Positions 1 through 10,240 of a DNA stretch of 64,000 nucleotides are shown in pieces. The translations under genes were made by a program, and so were the position numbers. How positions within the stretch are numbered: the stretch's first letter is position 1; each line of letters opens with the position of its first letter. Source of the DNA: Camillea tinctor (lineage: Eukaryota; Ascomycota; Sordariomycetes; Xylariales; Xylariaceae). The notes under the pieces are model-generated. The model was not told the DNA's origin, did not search any database, and saw only the letters and a program-made list of their open reading frames with translations. The DNA lies in NCBI GenBank assembly GCA_022578605.1, contig MU394123.1, positions 124,001-188,000 on the forward strand. Reading direction: 5' to 3'.

Positions 1-2640
1 ACGCAGGGGAGAGTGATCCCGGCGCCCTGGTAGACCTCTTATAAGTGCGGGTTTGTCCTAACAGGATCACATTAGGTAAGTTCACTATCTATGACTGCCC
101 TCATCTGCCCGCTCGTACATCCGCCTCCCTATTTCAGGTAGATGGAGGTGGCATCGGAAATCCTAACCCGAATGAGAGAGAAGAGGGCTGCGCAGGCGAA
201 TGAGCTCCTAGCTATATGATTAAAAGCTATTTTGCCGGTTATATGAAGGCTTACCAGATGCACAGAACTGCTGGGATAAGTCAGTCAGCGGCTACTACTT
301 CAGCACGGCAAATTTTATAGGAGGTGGATGAGTTGCCGGCAAATATGCCTAGCTTCATCCTATTCCACATTTTTTTACTTAACCTTCAACTATCCGGTTC
401 TCATAAGTGCCGTGGCGACCTGGACTGTCTCGCGTGTCACGGTCTATGGGAAAGACTCGATTAAAAGGGGATGATGACTATCAGAAAGTGATATTAAAGG
501 GGCTCGAGCTGTTAGCAAAAGCAAGTGCGGAGACGTAGCCGCTCCTGTTCAGTGTTTAAACAGTCCAATGTGGCAAAAATAGTCTTCTATCCCAAAAGAA
601 GAATAAATCCACGTCAGTGATTTGAGTATTCCTTCTTGAGTCCAAAGAAACCAGATAATAAATTGCAAACGCTTCCTCGACACGCCGATGCGGTGGCTGA
701 AGTCAGTACCCGATCTTAAATGCGGGCCGAATACCTAGATGTCCTCGGAATTTCTCTAGAAATTGGCTTCGGGATATGTAGACTCTGACACTAGAAAGTT
801 CACGCCATCTGATGTTACTCACCCGGCATAGGGTCCTTTCATGCTTGACACCCTTCCCTTTTTGCCCTATATGTTGTAGCTTGTAACTGAAATTGCATCA
901 ATATCAGAATCACTGACGGGACGAAGACGACAATACCAACTCTTCAACCCAATCCAAGTTGTTGAAGGGTCTTCAATAGGGTAACCCGAAGAGGGCTAAC
1001 TCTAGTGTTCATATTTCGGTCTGCTACGGACTTTTCAGCGCCGATATGATCATAAATAGGAGGCCTTATCTGACTTGTAAAACGTACTGAATCCATCTTC
1101 TAGTGGTTGGGGATCCGCTACAGGATCAATAGCCCATTTCACGGTAGTGATATATCGAGTAAAGACTAGGTAGGATGGGATATTTATTAAAACTGGTCAG
1201 AACTAACCTAGGAGTAATGCTATCCATTGCCTGACTAGTCGCAGTGACACTACTAACTCATGTCATCCAGGTATGAAGCTGATACTGAAAATAGCAAACT
1301 AAGTTTTGGACATAGTAAAGTCAAATATCTGGAAGCGATATATTAACACTGGTGATAGTAAGAATGCTATTTGGGACTACTAAAACCAATTGATTGAACC
1401 AATATTATACCTCTGGACGATGGGATGGAGCTCCTGCCTATATCTTCTTAAAGTAGCGTTGGGGACTTGGTAGCCTGAATTCTACAGGAATTAGGCATTA
1501 AAAAAGTCGCGTTGAAGTCGCTATTCCGTAGTTAAATTAACCGTTAAAAGGAGTTTTAAGACTACAATTCCCATCGTGTGAGAATGGCTAATAAATAAGT
1601 GATCCCTTGTGGATTTAAGTATAATCGTGAGGGTATAGAGTTGGGTCAACACCGGGGGTTAAGTAATCTGTAGCGCGCGTAGGTTATCTAGTTGAGAAGC
1701 GAAAAGTGACATTATATAGGATTAAGTCATGTATGTCATACATATTATATTGACCTGAATCTAACAGAGCAGCAAAGAAACCAACCAAGCTATGCTACCT
1801 ATTTCCACAGAAAGCGAGCAAAATAACCAACTCTCATATCATGCCACTCATGACTGTTACCTGTCCTGCGTACTTACCTCTCACCGACTTGCTTAACCTA
1901 CCTTCTTTGCAAACTTCTAACAAACAACCTTCCTAAACACCCGCACCCCTCTAGTCGTCGCCTTCTCCAGCGATACCACCGACGTCAGTCGAATGAAATA
2001 TATCTTGCCTCCCTTCCTGCTTCTTCTGTGAGGAACCCTGCTGAGCACCCGTAGCTAATGGCAATGGAGAGGACGTCTTTGGTATGGGATATGAAAAAGA
2101 AAAGATGAAAAAGAAAAGAGGAGAAAAAAAAGAGAAGGATCCTTATTATTGCCGGTGTTGTTGTAATGATGCATGTCTAGGGACTTTTAGGGGGTAGAAC
2201 TGCGGTGTTAGATGAGCAGTTCCGAGACAGATAGTTTCAACCTTCTTACCCCCTAAGACGATATCTCGATTCCGCGCTAGAGGTGATATGAGCCTAAAAT
2301 TATACTTTTAAAGAAGTTAGAGCCCGTAAAAGGGGAGACTTCGGTTCTCGATACGGGATGAATCAAAGAGATATGAGCCTCTGGGTACATATAGATCTGG
2401 TTATGACACGGGGATAAAGATACCGAGGCACACCTAAACTTCAAAAGTTGTATAACAACAAATCGGCATCACGGATATTAGGTAATCCAGGACTATACAC
2501 AATTCGGAGTAAACATTTAGGTGTGATCGGAGTAAAGTGGAGACTTAGATACCAACTTAGGCATAAAGGGGGGTCCGCGGTCCTCGGGTTGGCGGGTCGG
2601 AGCCACTAAAGCTGTATAGCTGTACCTCATGACATTCCAG
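1..2640. other. Intergenic, no gene seen
   Basis: No open frame resembling a protein was found on either strand, and no RNA gene or transposon end was recognised. A purine-rich A/G tract lies at about 2,093-2,137. The right part presumably contains the upstream region of the pyruvate decarboxylase gene. Confidence 0.6.
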
Positions 2641-2666
2641 AGGGCTCCAGCCACCAGTTGTCTAAC

Positions 2667-2674
2667 TTATATAC
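2667..2674 (+). promoter_or_regulatory. TATA-like box of the PDC gene
   Basis: TTATATAC lies about 150 bp before the PDC start codon. It is followed by a pyrimidine-rich leader (about 2,700-2,735), a layout common in strongly expressed fungal genes. Inferred from position and composition only. Confidence 0.35.
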
Positions 2675-2819
2675 GTTCGATGTCTCCCGGTGAACCATCT
2701 CGGATTTCTCCTCCTTTATCTCATCCTTCATTCCATCGAACCGGTTTCACTTACATCTAGGTTACCTACCATTTTCAAAACCCAACTTGCTCGGGTTTAT
2801 CTCTGTGCTGCAAACTACC

Positions 2820-4535
2820 ATGAAGCTCGCCGAATACCTCTTCAGCCGTATCCGCCAACTCGGCGTCGATTCCATCCATGGAGTGCCGGGAGATTTCAAC
2901 CTCACGCTGTTGGATTACGTTGAACCCGCCGGACTCTTGTGGGTGGGGAATGCAAACGAGCTGAATGCCGCCTATGCCGCTGACGGGTACGCGCGGATCA
3001 AGGGTCTTGGCGCCGTCGTCACAACATTCGGCGTCGGTGAGCTCTCAGCCCTAAACGCCATCGCGGGGGCCTTCGCCGAGCGGGCACCGGTGGTGCACAT
3101 CGTCGGCATCCCGCCAAGACCGTCTCAAGACTCGCGCCTCCTGATTCACCATACATTTAATGACGGCGAATACAAGCGGTTCGCGCAGATAGCTGCACAG
3201 GTCACAATAGCGCAGACGCGGCTTTGGGATCCCCGGACGAGCCAGCAACAGATCGATGATGTCTTGCGACAGTGTCTTCTGCACAGCCGGCCAGTATATA
3301 TCGAGGTCCCAGTGGACCTAGTCGATGTGCCCGTCGCAGAGGATAGATTGAAGGTTCCTATCGAAATACCCAGCTTTACCCCTGGTGCCGTCCAGGAAGC
3401 AGCGCTATCCCGCGTTGTGGACAGAATTCGTCTCGCAAAGCAACCGATACTCTTAGTAGATGGAGAAACCCGAGCATTAGGCATTGTTGACGAAGTACAG
3501 GAGCTTAGTGAGATGACCAACTGGCCGACCTGGACCTCGTCGTTCGGAAAAGGGCTTTTAGACGAAACAAAATCAAATTATCATGGAATCTACCGTGGAA
3601 GCTTTGATGATCCTGCAGTGCATACTTTCGTTGGGGAAGCAGATCTAATATTATGCTTCGGTCCTCACCACAGCTCAACCAACTCCTTTGCCTTTTCTAG
3701 CATCACCAAGCCCGAGGCGACAATCCTGATTACCGATACGGAAGTCAAGTTTGGCGGTGACATCTGTCGGGATGTTCCAGCCAAGTATATTGCGTCCAAG
3801 CTTGTTCAAAGGCTCAAGGGATCGAACTTGAAGTCATACGAATCTTACCCGACCTTACCTCGAGATAGCCTGCTTCCGTTATCAGAAGCATCCGGCGACG
3901 GGCCTATCACTCAAGATCGGATGTGGCGGATTCTGGCTAATATCCTCCGCCCCGGTGATATCGTGCTCGGCGAGACTGGGACAGCAGGCTATGGCGTCCG
4001 CGAGATGCCACTTCCGAAGCACGCGCGCATGTTTACCCCGGTCACCTGGCTATCAATCGGTTACATGCTACCGGGAGCCCAAGGAGCAGCACTAGCACAG
4101 CGAGAGCTCGCCAAATCGTCAAACTATTTCGACATTCAGGACCCTCGCACGATCCTTTTCATCGGCGATGGAAGCCTACAAATGACGGTGCAAGAGTTGG
4201 CGACCATCATCCGGCACGATCTCAACGTCATCGTGTTCGTGATCAACAACGACGGCTATACGATAGAAAGATGCATCCACGGCCGAAAGCAGGGATACAA
4301 CGACGTTGGCCGTTGGAGATATCTGCAAGCGCCCAGTTTCTTCGGGGCTAGCGAAGATACATACACAGCCTCAGCGAGAACTTGGGCGGAGCTAGCTGAT
4401 ATCCTGGGACAAGACAAGCTCAACAACGGTAAGGGATTAAGAATGGTTGAAGTGATGGTGGAGCGCGAGGACGCTCCTCAAGGCATTCTAGTGCGTTTAC
4501 TGGAGGCACAAAAGAAGCGCGAGGAGTCGGCATGA
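2820..4535 (+). CDS. PDC1: Pyruvate decarboxylase (TPP-dependent 2-oxo acid decarboxylase)
   Basis: Intron-free gene of 571 aa, close to the roughly 565 aa of yeast Pdc1. The family uses thiamine diphosphate and Mg2+ to convert pyruvate to acetaldehyde and CO2, the first fermentative step after glycolysis, in the cytosol. Seen directly: the N-terminal PGDFNL motif (Asp25); the cofactor-activating Glu47 in NELNAAYAADGYAR; the active-site pair His110-His111; and the C-terminal TPP/Mg2+ motif beginning GDGS at 449 and ending with Asn-Asn at 476-477, followed by GYTIE with Glu483. All known catalytic residues therefore appear intact. The ATG at 2820 was chosen because MKLAEYLF aligns with the usual start; the frame is open 11 codons further upstream but without an ATG. 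A related phenylpyruvate/indolepyruvate decarboxylase cannot be excluded, but pyruvate decarboxylase fits best. Neighbouring genes are unrelated. Confidence 0.95.
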   Translation: MKLAEYLFSRIRQLGVDSIHGVPGDFNLTLLDYVEPAGLLWVGNANELNAAYAADGYARIKGLGAVVTTFGVGELSALNAIAGAFAERAPVVHIVGIPPRPSQDSRLLIHHTFNDGEYKRFAQIAAQVTIAQTRLWDPRTSQQQIDDVLRQCLLHSRPVYIEVPVDLVDVPVAEDRLKVPIEIPSFTPGAVQEAALSRVVDRIRLAKQPILLVDGETRALGIVDEVQELSEMTNWPTWTSSFGKGLLDETKSNYHGIYRGSFDDPAVHTFVGEADLILCFGPHHSSTNSFAFSSITKPEATILITDTEVKFGGDICRDVPAKYIASKLVQRLKGSNLKSYESYPTLPRDSLLPLSEASGDGPITQDRMWRILANILRPGDIVLGETGTAGYGVREMPLPKHARMFTPVTWLSIGYMLPGAQGAALAQRELAKSSNYFDIQDPRTILFIGDGSLQMTVQELATIIRHDLNVIVFVINNDGYTIERCIHGRKQGYNDVGRWRYLQAPSFFGASEDTYTASARTWAELADILGQDKLNNGKGLRMVEVMVEREDAPQGILVRLLEAQKKREESA

Positions 4536-6229
4536 TGGATCGCAAGGGGAACTAGACATGTAAAAGAAGGAAAAGCAGCTCCGGGACCGGCAGGTAATAT
4601 GAATCACTGCATAGCTAACCAAGCAAGGGGTATGAGTACAAGGGTTTCCAGAAGAACTGGATTCTCAACTCTAGGTACGGGGCTTTACCTATATACTGCA
4701 TTTAGTATGAAGAATAGCCTACGTTCAAGTATGATAGAATAGATTGATCTATATAATGTCGAGTAAAACTACCTGCCTATCGTTCCATCTTACAGCCATA
4801 CAAGCAGACACTTCAATGTCACATTCTTTCCATCTATTATCGCTATTGTCTACCGGCTCAGTTCCATTGAAATCTCACCTATCATTTTTATAATATATCT
4901 TTAATATGTAAACCGTGGGTACTGCACTAACTTTCATGGAATATACATGTACTAGGTTAGATGGTGTGCTATATTGATATTAGTTAACGCCGAGTCGTGT
5001 CAATTACTCCGCTCCGATGCCCGCCAGAGCAACAGCGCCACTTTGGAAGACTAGATTTTTACACCCTTGACTGTCTTTCACTCCGACATAGAACAATGAC
5101 TCTTTACCTAAAATGAGGTGGTTATGTACTTAGAAGGCACTGGCCTAGGTATGAACAAAATCAGGGGGGAGAATAATATCAGGGGAGGGTGGATGGGTAA
5201 ATTTGCCAACTCCTAAAAATACCCACAACTCTTAAGAGAGATCCTTGCAGGTCGGTAAAGTTTAGCTGTGTGAGATACTAGGATAAAAACTATTAATTGC
5301 TGATGTCTCGAGAGTCTCGTTTATTATTGCTTGTTGAATCAAAGTGCATAACGGCACGGAGAGAGTGGATGTACTACTGGTACAACCTGCCGTATGCATC
5401 TAGACGAAGTCGATTATCCTGGATACATTGAAAAAAAAAATGAATAAAAAGGGAAGAGAAGGGTCTCTATAGAGATCGGATAGTCAAAGTTTATAGGTTA
5501 GATAACCTGCTAACCTAAACACAATACATGTAAGTACCTAGGTATTCATAGGTTACATGTACTTGGGGGTGTGATACGGTGTCTCACCTACTATGTTGGC
5601 GTTACTTGCCCCCACCCCTCACATACATACTATGTATGTAGTAGGTAGATCGAGATCAATCATGTATGCAGTACCTAAGCTATACATCCCAATCCGGACA
5701 GGTTTGAAATGCTTTATTATATATTCCTTTCCTAACCTCGCATATCGCAGAGGTAGGAGCGAGCCAACAATCTGCAGGTTGGGCGTTTAAGGGATGGTTA
5801 GTGTGACCTTAAAAGATCAATAACATTCAAGGTAAGTATCACACAGTATCACGTGTAACACCATAAGAGAGGATTTTAATCATCTTTGCAGGTGCATTTC
5901 ACTCGCTGCCTTCCATTTCTCTAGGTCGAGTGCACAGGTGAGATCTTTTCTTATATAACCCATTCTTAAACTCCGATCCAGCCGAGAAATCTTACCCTAC
6001 TTGCCCTGAATCCTTCGATGTTCCATATTTCACTTCCATTTCATCTACATCCCCCATCCCCCATCCCCCATCCCCGTTCACATCCATCTTCATCTACCCT
6101 CAAACGCCGTTAGGACTCGGGGTCTGCTGATATCCTAAGTCTGCCTTCCTATATCATATGCTGCCGGTTTTTAACAAATTTACCCATCTTATCACCAACT
6201 AACCCCCTTCGACTAATTGTTTTCACAAA
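4536..6229. other. Intergenic between PDC and cupin genes
   Basis: No gene recognised. The stretch contains a short A-run near 5,430, TACCTAGGTA-type palindromes near 5,535-5,550, and a C/T-rich region before the cupin gene. A TTATATAA sequence at about 5,951 could be a promoter element, but it lies about 280 bp from the start codon. Confidence 0.6.
6049..6076 (+). repeat. Short tandem repeat (CATCCCC)n
   Basis: About four heptamer units of CATCCCC type lie in the pyrimidine-rich leader about 155-180 bp upstream of the cupin start codon. It is a simple repeat; any regulatory role is a guess. Confidence 0.8.
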
Positions 6230-6688
6230 ATGGGGTCGAAACACACGGCTCAGGAGGTCATCGCCGCCCTCAATCTCTCGCCCCATCCCGAGAAGGGCTA
6301 CTTCATTGAGACATTCCGTGACTCGGACGTCTCATCCGACAAGCGATCTCACAGTACTTGCATCTACTATCTGCTGGAGGGCGAGTCCGGTTTGTCGCAC
6401 TGGCACCGTGTCCTCGACGCCGTTGAGGTCTGGCACCACTATGCCGGTGCTCCTATGCGCCTGTCGCTGTCCTGGGATGATGGCAAACCTGTGCGGGATG
6501 TGATTCTCGGTAAGGATCTTTGGAGCGGCGAGCGACCGCAGGTCGTAGTACAAAAGGGAGAGTGGCAACACGCTGTGAGCCTGGGCGACTGGACCCTGGT
6601 GGGATGCACTGTAGCACCTGCTTTCACCATGGAGAGCTTCGATATGGCACAGGAGGGGTGGGAACCTAAGGGTGCTACCGCAGCTTAG
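6230..6688 (+). CDS. DUF985 cupin-superfamily protein
   Basis: Single-exon gene of 152 aa, typical for the family. The sequence shows the DUF985 (Cupin_5) hallmarks in order: an N-terminal LxLxPHPEKGYFIETFR motif (16-30), CIYYLL strand with His57 and His59 (SHWHR), VEVWHHYAG (65-73) with possible metal-site residues, then QKGEWQHA and the closing WTLVGCTVAPAF strand. It covers one complete beta-barrel cupin domain and little else. Family members are RmlC-like small cytosolic proteins; no biochemical role is firmly established for most, so no reaction is assigned. No signal peptide or membrane segment. The start is the first ATG, with the conserved N-terminal motif shortly after it. Neighbours do not suggest a pathway. 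Confidence 0.93.
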   Translation: MGSKHTAQEVIAALNLSPHPEKGYFIETFRDSDVSSDKRSHSTCIYYLLEGESGLSHWHRVLDAVEVWHHYAGAPMRLSLSWDDGKPVRDVILGKDLWSGERPQVVVQKGEWQHAVSLGDWTLVGCTVAPAFTMESFDMAQEGWEPKGATAA

Positions 6689-7151
6689 CTCGCTACTTGT
6701 CGGTACGCCATCTAGCCTGCTTACCTTACCTGAATGTTTCGGCCTTCGAGAGGGTAATGGTAGTAGGCCCGGGCGAGTTGGGCCAATGAAAAGAGAAGTC
6801 GTATTAGGAAAGGCGCAGCATATGAGATCATGTTTAAACAACTGAAACCTATGGTTTCCTCTAATTATTGATGTTGCTATCGTCGATCACTTGCTTAGTT
6901 ACGCAAAGAAACTCACCGGCCATTTGCGTCCTCGCTAACTTTCATGTTGTAAGACACCTTTAAAGCCGTGTTCGTAACACCATCAAATTGATGGAATTTT
7001 TTGTCAAGTGAGGCTACGCCATCCATCAGGTGCCATAAGCACCCCCTTCCCTCCACCCTCCCGATGTCCATTTATAACTCTTCCTCCTCGTGAGCCTCGC
7101 TACAATACAGTCTCCCCCCCATATGGTATCACAACCCACCAGACCGCGAAT
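6689..7151. other. Intergenic between cupin and membrane-protein genes
   Basis: Contains the 3' flank of the cupin gene and the 5' flank of the next gene on the same strand, including a C-rich leader just before 7,130. No further gene seen. Confidence 0.6.
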
Positions 7152-8373
7152 ATGGGCGACATACCTGATATCAAAAATGATCTACCTACCTCTATGGTCA
7201 TGGCCGCCTTCGCTGGCATCTCCTGGTATATCGGTGTAGAGATAAACACATCACTCTTCATGGTATTTAAGCAACGCCGGGGCCTGTACTTCTGGTCATG
7301 CGCTCTAGCATCATGGGGCGTCCTGCTGCAACCGATTTTTATCATGCTAGCAGACTTCGGTGTCTGGACCAACCTCAAGGGGTCCATAACCATGATATAT
7401 CTGACCTGGATGATCATGGTAGTGCCGCAGAGTTGGGTTTTGTACTCGCGGTTACATTTAGTAATGCACGATGATAGGATCTTAAGATGGGTTAAGAGTG
7501 TTTTGCTGTTTAACTCGATCGCCTTCACCGTTCCGACTCTCGTTGTCGGCATTCTTGCTGTAGGTTATTTTCCCGCTGACTACACCATGCCCTTTTGTAT
7601 ATAAAAACAACAGTCAAGCATCCCTCCCCTTTCCTCCTCTTGAAATGGGGCGAGGCAAAGGAAAGCAAAGCAAAGCAGCATCGACTTAATGCTAATTCGT
7701 CGTGTTATAGCAAGTTACCACGACGAACCCTCGTCTATTCTCCATTAACACGAGCTGGGATCGTGTGCAGCTCATCGTCTTCTTCGTGCAGGAGACTACT
7801 CTGAGCATCCTCTACATCTACCAGACGCGCAAATACCTACACGACCGCTCGCTGCTCCTGCGGCCATCTCCCGACTCGCCCTGTTTCGCCCATGCGACGT
7901 CTCTTGAGGACGACAACCGCCAGGTGCTCCACCACCTCATCTATACTAACCTGCTCATCATCGCTCTCGACATCACCCTCCTCGGCATCCAGTGCGCCGA
8001 CCTATTCTACCTGCAGGGCGCCTTCAAACCCTGCGTCTATGGCATCAAGCTCAAAGTCGAGTTCGCCGTCCTGAACCGTCTTGTCAAGAGCGTGAAGAAA
8101 CTCGGAAACGGCGGGGCTGGCGGGGTCGGCACTGCGGCTATAGCTTCACGGCCCACCGCGGGAGAGGAAGGGCGGGAAGAAGAGGCGGGGGGTAGAAAGA
8201 GGAGGTCGAGAGGGATATGGGGTCTAGGGACAAGAAATAACGAGGGGGGTGGAGGTGGGAACGGAGGATGTGATATGGTTGGGATGGGACATTTGGAGGT
8301 GCGGAAGGAGCTCTCGACACAGTCAAGTCAGGGGAGCTCGACGACGATGGTAAATAGACGACAGGGTGTATAG
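7152..8373 (+). CDS. Polytopic integral membrane protein (DUF7703-like)
   Basis: Two-exon model: exon 1 is 7152-7559, the intron 7560-7710 (GTAGGT...TATAG, 151 nt), exon 2 is 7711-8373; both boundaries are phase 0 and give 356 aa. Hydrophobic segments lie at about 14-40, 45-68, 75-97, 115-136, 156-175 and 212-238, so six or seven helices are likely. The motifs RRGLYFWSCALASWG near 43-57 and SWDRVQLIVFFVQET near 151-165 are those I associate with the fungal DUF7703 family; only the spliced form restores this order. The last roughly 90 residues are hydrophilic, rich in Gly, Arg, Glu and Ser, and probably a cytosolic tail. Molecular function is unknown for the family. The ATG at 7152 precedes the first helix; the frame is open upstream to 7008 but lacks family resemblance there. 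Confidence 0.8.
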
Positions 8374-9635
8374 GATCCATTAAGGCTATGGCTGCAGAAC
8401 GTTTATTTAAATTATTGCTTAGATGATACGTGGCATGAAATGCCACGAAAGAACCATGTATACCTTACCCCTATTCCAGCAGTAGGACGCTGCTGAGAGA
8501 AATGTAATATTAAAAACACTTGAATGACTTATAGATCACTATTCTCTTCTTTTTCTGTTTAGTATTGGATGTAGGATAAATATACTTTTTTTTTCAAGCA
8601 TGTGTCTCTTCCCACACATCTTAACAGCGCAATCCACATGCATATATGCTAAACGTCGAATGATATCTCTTTATAAATTTAGCTGCCTAATCCTTTCGCG
8701 TGTAGATCCCCACGATCAGATTCAGCTCCAGCTTCCCATCCAAACCCCAAATCTGGAAATGCCCCCTTTCTTGTGTACCCTTATTTCAATTACGTCAATT
8801 CCACCTCTTATGATGTTACTAGGTTGGGTAAATGACCTAACCTAGCTTGTTATTTTCTCCTTCTTTCCTTTTTACGGACGTGACAGATCAGGTTTAGGTC
8901 AAGTCAGCCGCAACTCGCAGATCTGACGTGCTTATCTACCTTACCTACCTAATGCCGTGCTTGTGAGGCTTGCATGTGGGGTATGGGGGGAAGGGGGGGG
9001 AGGGGGGGAGAAGAAGGGATTGATAACTTACCTGCCTAAACTGGGCATATGTACAAATCTGGATCTGGATCTTGAGCCACAGGAACGGGGAAAAGCTTTA
9101 TTTGAACGTCGTGTCGTTGGGCTGTTCCGGGTGGAAATAGTTTTTGTCTAGTTGCCAGTTCATTTATAAGGTATAGTGTAGGGGTTGGTTGAGCTGATGA
9201 TAATAGAGGAATGGGGATATCAAATGTGAGTTTACCCTTCGGTTTTGGGCTGGTATAAGAAGTCTAATTATGTATGGCGTAACATAATGTGGACGATATT
9301 CTCGAGTCAAATAGCGAATCTCACAATGCTCATAGGCGAATCGTCCGGGTTGGCTGTAACTTGTAGGAGGACTATTCTTTGAATTACTACTCATACCACA
9401 TTCATGTTGGAACATCAAAAAGGGTTGAGTCTATAGTCTATTTTTGGTTGTACAACGGCGATTATTGGCGTGATTATACAACGAGTGAAAGCATCTCTCC
9501 CTTAACTCAACTAGTCTTCATCATGCGCTAACTACAGAAGGCGTAAACCACATTCCTTTCTCTCATTCCATCATCGAAAAACGACGCCCAAATTCCTTCG
9601 CAATCACATGGCCGAGATAGCCATCATCGGGACGC
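8374..9635. other. Intergenic, convergent gene ends
   Basis: Lies between the 3' ends of the membrane-protein gene (+) and the secreted-protein gene (-). Contains a G-rich run (about 8,985-9,010) and no recognisable gene. Terminators of both genes should lie here but cannot be placed. Confidence 0.55.
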
Positions 9636-10082
9636 TTAACCCTGGAGGTTGAAGCTGGTAGGGCCATTGTAGCTCTGAACGTTGCCGTTGGGGTTCTCAG
9701 GGTTGTTGGAGACGCTGAGCTGGTCGGCAGGGAGCAGGTGAGAAGCGCTCTGGTTGGAGCTGGGGGTCACGGGCTGAGAGACGGTGAGGGTGAGGCCGTC
9801 AGCACCGCTAACGACGCTGAAGGTGCGCGAAGAGTCAGTGCAAGCAGCGTCGGTGACGTCGGGCAGGAGGTTGCCGCTCTTGGCGGGGGCCATGGCCTTG
9901 CAGGTCACGGGGGTGGTCTCCATGGTGCCGAGCTGGAGGACACCGAAGGAGTACAGGCACTGGGTGCTGTGGGGGATGCAGCTAGCGCTGAAGTCGGAGA
10001 CGGCAAAGACGTCGTCAGCGCGCTTGCCAAGGGCGGCAGCGGCGGCAGTGGCAGCGAAAGCGGCAACAGCAGAGTACTTCAT
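9636..10082 (-). CDS. Small secreted cysteine protein, Alt a 1/Hrip1-like (AA1-like)
   Basis: Single-exon gene of 148 aa. Residues 1-19 are an alanine-rich hydrophobic signal peptide, followed by a Lys20-Arg21 site where a Kex2-type protease could trim. The mature part has four cysteines (35, 42, 61, 81), enough for two disulfides, and one NQS glycosylation sequon. The blocks FSASCIPHSTQCLYSF, LTLTVSQPVTPSSNQ and SHLLPADQL resemble the fungal hypersensitive-response-inducing (Hrip1) and Alt a 1-like secreted proteins, as recalled rather than searched. Those proteins are extracellular beta-barrel proteins, some reported to trigger plant defence; a role here is inference. Codons are strongly biased to C/G at third positions, suggesting high expression. 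No neighbouring gene is related. Alternative: another secreted protein of similar fold. Confidence 0.75.
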   Translation of the reverse strand: MKYSAVAAFAATAAAAALGKRADDVFAVSDFSASCIPHSTQCLYSFGVLQLGTMETTPVTCKAMAPAKSGNLLPDVTDAACTDSSRTFSVVSGADGLTLTVSQPVTPSSNQSASHLLPADQLSVSNNPENPNGNVQSYNGPTSFNLQG

Positions 10083-10230
10083 TTTGACGGTTGGTGTTAA
10101 AAATTAACGATTAAGTTGATTGTTTGTTGTAGTGGTTGGTGTTGGAACGAATGTGTTTGTAGTGTAGCGAGCTGAGTTGGTGATGAGAGTGATGGTGAAA
10201 TAAGTCCCTTAGAGCAGGTCATCGAGCCTC

Positions 10231-10240
10231 TTTATATCTT
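10231..10240 (-). promoter_or_regulatory. TATA-like box of the AA1-like gene
   Basis: AAGATATAAA on the minus strand, about 150 bp upstream of the start codon. Inferred from position only. Confidence 0.35.

Noticed and set aside
2680..2760. 26-codon upstream ORF before PDC
   Set aside because: It starts only about 10 bp after the TATA-like box, so it probably lies upstream of or at the transcription start.
6332..6841. 169-codon minus-strand frame over the cupin gene
   Set aside because: It is the antisense shadow of a well-conserved coding exon.
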